Source: Deinococcus budaensis (GTDB lineage Bacteria > Deinococcota > Deinococci > Deinococcales > Deinococcaceae). Taken from it: a stretch of 63,171 nt of DNA. Positions 54,745 to 63,171 of this stretch are shown here, in pieces (the first letter of the stretch is position 1; each line of letters begins with the position of its first letter). The stretch spans positions 1 to 63,171 of the forward strand of contig NZ_JACHFN010000019.1 in assembly GCF_014201885.1 (NCBI RefSeq), in the 5' to 3' direction. The position numbers and the translations under genes were made by a program. The notes below the pieces were generated by a model. It worked only from the letters and a program-made list of their open reading frames with translations. It was not told the DNA's origin and ran no database searches.

Positions 54745-55755
54745 ATGCCCATCCCCCAGACGCCCACCCCCGAGCCGCGCAGGCCGCTGCTGCTGGTGTT
54801 CCTCGCCCTGGGCCTGGGGGCAGTGGTGACCCGGGTCCGTATCCGCCGCAGCGAGGGGCGCTACCCGCCGCACGGGCGGGTGCTCGACCTCGCCGACGGG
54901 CCGACCCACGTCATCGAGGGCGGCACCCCGGGCGCCCCCCCGGCCGTGCTGATTCACGGCAGCGACGGGGTGGCGCTGGACTGGCCGGTCTCGCCGCTGT
55001 GGGACGAGCTGGCCCCCGAGGCCCGGTTGATCGCGCCCGACCGCCCCGGCCACGGCCACACGCCCGCGCGCCCCGGCTCGCCCGTCACGGTCGAGGTCAA
55101 CGTGCGGCGGCTGCGGCAACTGCTCGACGCGCTGGACCTGCCCGGCCCGGTCACGTTGCTGGGGCATTCCTACGGGGCGGCGGTCGCGCTGGCTTTTGCC
55201 GCCGCGTATCCGGAGCGGGTCCGGGCGCTGGTGCTGGTGTCGCCCACCGCCTTTCCGGCGCGCGGCCTGACCCGCCCGCTGGCCTACGTGCCATTGATCC
55301 CGGTGCTGGAGACGCTGCTCACGCGGGTGCTGCTGCTCCCGCTGGGCCGGATGGTCGCGTGGCTGGAGGGCGGGCGGGCCTTTCACCCCGCGCCTATCCC
55401 CCCGGAGTGGCACGCGATGATGCTGGCCTTCTCGCGCCGCCGGGGGCAGGTTCACGCGCTCGCCTGGGAAAACCGCACCCTGGCCCGCGAACTCGCCCGC
55501 CTGCTGCCCGCCTATCCGGGGCTGCGGGTGCCCAGCGTGGTCGTGGCAGGCGCCCACGACCGCCTCGCGCCCGCCGGGGCACACGCGCTGCCGCTGGCGC
55601 GGACGCTGCCGCGCGCGGCGCTGCGCTGGCTGCCGGACGGCGGCCACCAGCTGCACTGGACCCATCCCGCCGAGGTCGTGCAGGCGGTGCGCGACGCGCA
55701 GGAAATGTGCCAGGCCGAGGCGGACCTTCCACTTGCCCCCCGTGCCCGCCGCTAG
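54745..55755 (+). CDS. Alpha/beta-fold hydrolase, membrane-anchored
   Basis: Serine hydrolase of the alpha/beta family; substrate unknown. The 336-residue product has an N-terminal hydrophobic anchor (about 14-29, PLLLVFLALGLGAVVT), HGSDGVALDWPVSPLW (oxyanion region), the nucleophile GHSYGAAVALAFA, VVVAGAHDRLAP (Asp) and LPDGGHQLHWTHP (His). The ATG at 54745 is 9 nt after the DUF454 stop. The end of the gene contains the -10 box of the ferredoxin gene. Confidence 0.87.
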   Translation: MPIPQTPTPEPRRPLLLVFLALGLGAVVTRVRIRRSEGRYPPHGRVLDLADGPTHVIEGGTPGAPPAVLIHGSDGVALDWPVSPLWDELAPEARLIAPDRPGHGHTPARPGSPVTVEVNVRRLRQLLDALDLPGPVTLLGHSYGAAVALAFAAAYPERVRALVLVSPTAFPARGLTRPLAYVPLIPVLETLLTRVLLLPLGRMVAWLEGGRAFHPAPIPPEWHAMMLAFSRRRGQVHALAWENRTLARELARLLPAYPGLRVPSVVVAGAHDRLAPAGAHALPLARTLPRAALRWLPDGGHQLHWTHPAEVVQAVRDAQEMCQAEADLPLAPRARR

Positions 55756-55758
55756 ACT
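55753..55758 (+). promoter_or_regulatory. -10 box TAGACT, leaderless ferredoxin start
   Basis: TAGACT overlaps the hydrolase stop codon and ends 6 nt before the ATG at 55765. Confidence 0.65.
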
Positions 55759-55764
55759 CCGGCC

Positions 55765-56769
<1,005 letters not shown>

Positions 56770-57357
56770 CCGGAGTGAAAGGGGCCGCCGCGCTTTTGAT
56801 CGCTCTGCGCGAGGCTGGCGTGCCAGTTCACCCCCTCTGCTCCGCAGCTTTGCGAGTCTCGCGGTACGAGCTGTCTCAATCCCCCTCAAAACGCCTGATG
56901 TGCAATGAGAAGTTGGTCGAAGTGGGGTCTCTGCCGTCCAGAACGAGGGCGAGCTTCGCCCGCCACCCCTCTCCCCGACCCTCTGCAAGCAGCTCTGCGA
57001 GTCCCCCACAAGGAGGGAGGGAGCAAAGGCGCCACAGCTTGAGCTTCTTCAAAACGGGCACAGTGGACGCCGCACAGGACCGTGCCGGTAGCACTCGCAC
57101 CGCCTTCCCCACGTCGGCTCGTGCAGCGAGACGGTGGCAGGGACGGGATCGCACCAAGATCCAACATTCCGTTTGAGGATCACGCCACACCAGCGCCGCC
57201 TGTGTGTCCTTGCCGAGCGCAGCGCTTCGCTCCCTTTCCCCCTCTGGGGGTAGGGGCTGGGGGTGGGGGAGAACCGAGTCAAGCTGCCCAACCCAAGCCG
57301 ACTTAAACCGCCCCCCGACCGTGACCCCTCTCCCCACGCCTTTTTCCCCTCCACCTC
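56770..57357 (+). other. Intergenic region of about 590 bp without recognised gene
   Basis: The longest gene-free stretch in the window. Codon bias is lost in all frames and local GC falls. It contains GC-clamp inverted-repeat-like sequence (for example CCCTCTGGGGGTAGGGGCTGGGGG near 57238-57262, within the limits of complete stems) and short sequence blocks (CTCTGC, AGCTTTGCGAG, CTGCGAGTC) recurring at 56836-57005 that also resemble 12440-12490. A degraded repeat cluster is the best guess; a structured RNA is not excluded. Confidence 0.4.
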
Positions 57358-57363
57358 TACACT
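57358..57363 (+). promoter_or_regulatory. -10 box TACACT, leaderless helicase start
   Basis: TACACT ends 7 nt before the GTG at 57371 and decides the start of the helicase gene. Confidence 0.65.
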
Positions 57364-57370
57364 GAAAGGC

Positions 57371-60058
<2,688 letters not shown>

Positions 60059-60088
60059 TTGACCCTCCGCGCCGGGGCTGGCTATACT
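60059..60088 (+). promoter_or_regulatory. tRNA-Gln promoter (-35 TTGACC, -10 TATACT)
   Basis: TTGACC (60059-60064) starts at the helicase stop codon's end; TATACT is at 60083-60088, with an 18-bp spacer and 28 nt to the tRNA. Confidence 0.75.
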
Positions 60089-60116
60089 CTCTTCCGCTCC
60101 TCCCCGGAGGCGGCGC

Positions 60117-60190
60117 AGGGATATGGTGTAATGGCAGCACAACAGATTTTGGATCTGTTTGTCTAGGTTCGAATCCTAGTATCCCTGCCA
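60117..60190 (+). tRNA. tRNA-Gln (anticodon TTG)
   Basis: A 74-nt cloverleaf with acceptor AGGGATA/TATCCCT, an encoded CCA at 60188-60190, T-arm GGTTCGAATCC and anticodon loop TTTTGGA, giving TTG for glutamine. Confidence 0.96.
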
Positions 60191-60193
60191 AAA

Positions 60194-60239
60194 AGAGAAG
60201 CGCAGGCGCGACGGTTCAGGGTCGCGCCTGCGCTTCTCT
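60194..60239. terminator. 19-bp hairpin after tRNA-Gln
   Basis: A perfect 19-bp stem (60194-60212 with 60221-60239, start AGAGAAGCGCAGG) with an 8-nt loop, beginning 4 nt after the tRNA. The T-run expected for a plus-strand terminator is absent (CTTGGG follows), while the A-run on its left would be TTTTT on the minus strand. Confidence 0.75.
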
Positions 60240-60313
60240 TGGGCCGGGTCGGTGAGGCCGGGTCCGGGCGGCCTGCCCCACTCATGAGATCAGATTCCGG
60301 GGCAGCTCACATT

Positions 60314-60345
60314 GCGTCAGGTGGGGTTCACCCAGCGTCAGGTGG
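60314..60345 (+). promoter_or_regulatory. Direct repeats GCGTCAGGTGG, 21 bp apart
   Basis: Two identical 11-bp copies at 60314-60324 and 60335-60345 have their centres exactly two helix turns apart and end 7 bp before a TAGGCT -10-like box (60353-60358). No good -35 is present, so an activator bound to the repeats may drive the DUF4384 gene. The rest of 60240-60436 has no gene. Confidence 0.5.
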
Positions 60346-60436
60346 CCGGGCCTAGGCTGATTCCAGCAGGGAAGTCACCCGAAAACCGCGTGCTGGAGCG
60401 CTTCCAGCCGGGTGACGCTCTCTTCAAGGAGTGCCT

Positions 60437-61030
60437 ATGAAGAAGCCCGTCCTCTTTGCCGTCCTGACCGCTGCTCTTCTGGCCCCGCTTGCCGCGCCCG
60501 CCTTTGCTGCGCCCGTGATCAGCACTCAGAGCATTATCGTGAACCCGGTCGAGACCACCCTCTCGGCGCGCGTCTGGGTGGACCGCGACACCAGCGGCAC
60601 GCGCACCCCGACCTACCGCATCGGCGACCGCATCCGGCTGTTCACCACCGTCAACGAGAACGCCTACGTCTACCTCTTCAATGTGAACCCCGACGGCAGC
60701 GTGGACCAGATTCTGCCCAACCGCCTCCAGAGCGGCGGCAACTACGTCCGCAAGGGCGAGGTCCGGGCCTTTCCCTCGTCGGGCGACAACTTCGTCTTTA
60801 ACGTGGGTGGCCCGGCGGGGCTGAACCGGGTGCTGGTCGTCGCCAGCCGCCGGGCGCTCAACCTCTCGGAACTCAGCACCTTCCGGAGTGGCGACTCCTT
60901 TGCCACCGTCAAGCCGCAGGGCAGCCAGCAGCTCGCCCAGGCCCTGAGCATCGTGGTCAACCCGGTCGAGAAGCCGATCCCCCAGCAGGACTGGACCAGC
61001 GACACCGTGACCTTCAACGCCGTCTACTGA
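60437..61030 (+). CDS. Secreted DUF4384 protein
   Basis: The 197-residue product has a signal peptide ([20 protein letters not shown]...FA) and a DUF4384 domain: [23 protein letters not shown], then [16 protein letters not shown] and the [16 protein letters not shown] tail. Beta-sandwich domain of unknown role found in exported and S-layer-linked proteins of Deinococcus-Thermus. IIVNPVE near the N-terminus and IVVNPVE near the C-terminus are repeated. The ATG at 60437 has AAGGAG 5 nt upstream. Confidence 0.87.
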   Translation: MKKPVLFAVLTAALLAPLAAPAFAAPVISTQSIIVNPVETTLSARVWVDRDTSGTRTPTYRIGDRIRLFTTVNENAYVYLFNVNPDGSVDQILPNRLQSGGNYVRKGEVRAFPSSGDNFVFNVGGPAGLNRVLVVASRRALNLSELSTFRSGDSFATVKPQGSQQLAQALSIVVNPVEKPIPQQDWTSDTVTFNAVY

Positions 61031-61043
61031 ACTGTGCAGGTGA

Positions 61044-61076
61044 GGACGTGCATCCCCAGGGGTGCGCGTCTTTTTT
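61044..61076 (+). terminator. DUF4384 gene terminator
   Basis: GGACGTGCATCCCC pairs with GGGGTGCGCGTC with one bulge, followed by six T residues (61071-61076), 14 nt after the stop. Confidence 0.8.
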
Positions 61077-61102
61077 GCGTGGGGGCTGCCCCGCGCCGGC
61101 CC

Positions 61103-61900
61103 TCAGCGGGTCAGCACGTAAAACGCCCGCTCGCCCTCGCGGGCCAGGTCGGTCACCCGGTACCCGCGTTCCAGATAGCCGCCCAGCGTCTCCCGCAGCG
61201 CGTGGCGCCAGGCCAGCCGGGCCGCGTCCGGCAGCCGCTCGGCCCACAGCGGCAGCTCTGCCAGCATCTTCTCGCCTTCCAGCCCCAGCCGGGGGGCCGA
61301 GGGAAAGTCACCCCGCGCCTCCAGCGCCCACTCTCCCTGCGGCGCCGGGGCAGGCCGCTCGGCCACGGGTCGGGTGAGGTCCCACTCGGCCATCAGGCGG
61401 TCGGCTGGAAAGGCGGTCGCCCGGTCGTCGCCCAGCGCGTACCAGCCCGGGTGGTAGCTCACGGCGTGGGCGCCCAGTTTGCCCAGGTTGAGCCGGGCGT
61501 TGCGCGCGATCAGCGGATCGAAGGTCCAGGTCATGCGGGTCAGGCCCTGGGCGAGCACCCGCTCCCGTTGCGCGAGCTTCAGCGCCACGGCGGCACCCGA
61601 ACCGCGCCACTCGGGCACCACAGCGAGCAGGTGCGAGTGGTGCCACACCTCCCCGCCCCGCAGCGCCGGAAAGCCGTAGGCCAGCCCCAGGGGAAGGGCG
61701 GAGGGCGCGGGGTCCTGCGCCGGATAGGCCGCCAGCACCACCGCGCCGGTCTGCGCCCCGATGCGGAACATGGTCGCGGGCAGCACCTCGCGGTCCGGGT
61801 AGCCCCAGGCGCGCACCTGCACGTCCTCCAGGGGGCGCATCGCCCAGGGGTCGGTCACGTCGCGGATCACGAAGGTCCGGCGGCCCTGCCCCGCGCTCAA
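61103..61900 (-). CDS. GNAT-family acyltransferase paired with N-acylamino-acid racemase
   Basis: Acyl-CoA-dependent transferase. The 265-residue product has a single GNAT core with [21 protein letters not shown] (CoA loop) and [20 protein letters not shown], which is characteristic of GNATs encoded with MenC-type racemases; in Geobacillus such an enzyme N-succinylates D-amino acids. The TTG start overlaps the upstream stop (TTGA), so it is coupled to the racemase gene. Confidence 0.87.
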   Translation of the reverse strand: MSAGQGRRTFVIRDVTDPWAMRPLEDVQVRAWGYPDREVLPATMFRIGAQTGAVVLAAYPAQDPAPSALPLGLAYGFPALRGGEVWHHSHLLAVVPEWRGSGAAVALKLAQRERVLAQGLTRMTWTFDPLIARNARLNLGKLGAHAVSYHPGWYALGDDRATAFPADRLMAEWDLTRPVAERPAPAPQGEWALEARGDFPSAPRLGLEGEKMLAELPLWAERLPDAARLAWRHALRETLGGYLERGYRVTDLAREGERAFYVLTR

Positions 61901-63006
61901 GCCCGGTGCTCCTCGTGCAGCTCGGAGACGCCCGCCAGGAACTGGCGGTTGAGCGTCACGCCGATCCCTGGCCCTCCGGGGACCGGCATCAGCCCGTCAA
62001 AGGCTTCCAGCGGTTCGTTTACCACGTCCGTGTGCCAGTAGCGGCTGGCGCTGCTGGTGTCGCCGGGCAGGGTGAAGCCCGGCAGCGTCGAGAGGTGAAT
62101 GTTGTGCGCCCGGCCCACGCCGCTTTCGAGCATGCCGCCGCACCACACCGGAGCGCCGAAGGCCCGCGCCACGTCATGCACCCGCCGCGCCTCGGCGTGC
62201 CCGCCCACCCGCGCCACCTTGAGGTTGATGACCCGTCCCGCCCCCAGCCCCAGCCCTTTGCGGGCGTCTGCCGCGCTCGCCACGCTCTCGTCCAGGCACA
62301 GCGGCGTCTGCAACCGGCGCTGCAACTCGGCGTGGTCCACCAGGTCGTCCCAGGCCAGTGGCTGCTCGATGTAGGTGAGGTCATAGGCACCCAGCGCGGC
62401 CAGCCGCCCGGTGTCGGCCAGCGTGTAGGCGCTGTTGGCATCCACCGTCAGGCGAATGTCGGGAAAGGCCTCGCGGACAGCCCGCACCGGCTGCACGTCC
62501 CAGCCGGGTTTGATCTTCAGCTTGATCCGGCGGTACCCCTGCTCGACGTGTCGCCGCACGATCTCGACCGTCGCGGCCTCGTCCGGCTGAATGCCCAGGC
62601 TCACGCCGACCTCGACTTCCGCCTTGTCGCCGCCCAGCAGGGTCCCCAGCGGCACACCCAGCGTGCGCGCCCACAGGTCCCAGGCCGCCATCTCGACCAT
62701 TGCGCGCGCCATGCGGTTGCCCCGGAACGGCCCCAGCGCCCCTTCCAGCGCCTCGGGGTTGGCGAAGCTGCGGCCCAGCAGGCGCGGCAGGAAAACCTCG
62801 CGCAGCAGGTGCAGCGCGCCCGCCACCGTCTCCTCGCGGTACATCGGCGCGGCTTCCATCGTGCCCTCCGAGATGCCCTGCACGCCGCCGCCGTGCAGCA
62901 CCAGCAGGGGAATCAACTTCTCGGTCTGGACCCCGAAGCTCGTCTCGAACCTGAACTTCAGCGGCAAACGCACCAGCATCACCTCGGCGGCCTCGATCCT
63001 CAACAT
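61897..63006 (-). CDS. N-acylamino-acid racemase / o-succinylbenzoate synthase
   Basis: Enolase-superfamily enzyme that racemises N-acyl (N-succinyl) amino acids and may also make o-succinylbenzoate. The 369-residue product closely fits the structurally known Deinococcus enzyme: [31 protein letters not shown] (catalytic KxK), [11 protein letters not shown] (metal Asp), [15 protein letters not shown] (Glu), CLDESVASA (Asp) and NLKVARVGG (catalytic Lys). The ATG at 63006 is fixed by a CATACT -10 box. No other menaquinone gene is near, and the partner GNAT argues for amino-acid use. Confidence 0.93.
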   Translation of the reverse strand: MLRIEAAEVMLVRLPLKFRFETSFGVQTEKLIPLLVLHGGGVQGISEGTMEAAPMYREETVAGALHLLREVFLPRLLGRSFANPEALEGALGPFRGNRMARAMVEMAAWDLWARTLGVPLGTLLGGDKAEVEVGVSLGIQPDEAATVEIVRRHVEQGYRRIKLKIKPGWDVQPVRAVREAFPDIRLTVDANSAYTLADTGRLAALGAYDLTYIEQPLAWDDLVDHAELQRRLQTPLCLDESVASAADARKGLGLGAGRVINLKVARVGGHAEARRVHDVARAFGAPVWCGGMLESGVGRAHNIHLSTLPGFTLPGDTSSASRYWHTDVVNEPLEAFDGLMPVPGGPGIGVTLNRQFLAGVSELHEEHRA

Positions 63007-63011
63007 GCCCC

Positions 63012-63017
63012 AGTATG
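63012..63017 (-). promoter_or_regulatory. -10 box CATACT, leaderless racemase start
   Basis: On the minus strand CATACT ends 5 nt before the ATG at 63006. Confidence 0.45.
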
Positions 63018-63067
63018 CGGCCTGGACGTACTTTTTAGGGTTCAGCAGGGCCTGTGGGTGGCAGGGG

Positions 63068-63171
<104 letters not shown>

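Overview
The window is a GC-rich (about 70 percent), gene-dense stretch of a Deinococcus chromosome. The clearest markers are DdrO, the XRE repressor of the radiation/desiccation response (8998-9387), and a SlpA-type SLH/beta-barrel envelope protein (1776-4475). Other proteins and a start-site habit also fit the genus: a class C Mn-dependent pyrophosphatase, an M32 carboxypeptidase, a CitE-like protein, an N-acylamino-acid racemase, and many genes whose TAnnnT -10 box lies 5-7 nt before the start codon, as expected for leaderless mRNAs in this genus. No phage, insertion sequence or CRISPR array was seen; the window looks like core chromosome.

Layout. 1-9.5 kb: tRNA-Gly, tgt, slpA with a long leader, ppaC, folC, M32 carboxypeptidase, a small conserved-looking protein, ddrO. 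9.5-18.7 kb, mostly minus strand: a membrane protein with a bactofilin-like segment, moaC, a DUF177 protein, a peroxiredoxin overlapping an RmlA-like nucleotidyltransferase, tRNA-Glu, lpdA, a CitE-like lyase preceded by a 31-residue peptide, a VOC protein behind a tandem 65-bp repeat, and a RIO kinase preceded by a 35-codon reading frame with a near-perfect Shine-Dalgarno. 19-32.9 kb: a RecQ-type helicase gene broken by an apparent 1-nt frameshift, an orphan NMT1/THI5-type binding protein, a disordered FRPR/RGG-repeat protein, S9 and M20 peptidases, a DUF4142 protein, a PIG-L deacetylase, two overlapping double-GNAT genes plus the remnant of a third, and a VUT-family transporter overlapping a QueF-like T-fold gene.

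32.9-45.8 kb: prepilin peptidase, an NPD-type flavoprotein, rimO, minDE without minC, an SDR, a YdeI-like protein, an aldo/keto reductase, a TPR-GGDEF protein, an ABC exporter pair, and a coiled-coil protein. 45.8-52.9 kb: one minus-strand operon reading lacI, sugar-binding protein, MalF-like and MalG-like permeases, glycogen-debranching-type glucosidase, with two palindromic LacI-type operators upstream. 53-63 kb: XdhC-family gene, DUF454, alpha/beta hydrolase, a multi-cluster ferredoxin, 590 bp without a recognised gene, an MrfA-type DUF1998 helicase, tRNA-Gln, a secreted DUF4384 protein, and an N-acylamino-acid racemase operon with a GNAT gene.

Points of most interest: both helicases end in the same UvrD/PcrA-like Tudor module; the MalG-like permease carries an extracytoplasmic insert of about 230 residues; the QueF-like protein keeps the catalytic Cys but not the catalytic Asp and is translationally coupled to a YhhQ-type transporter; the RecQ gene has a frameshift; and there are two small unannotated-size peptides and a tandemly duplicated promoter-like element.
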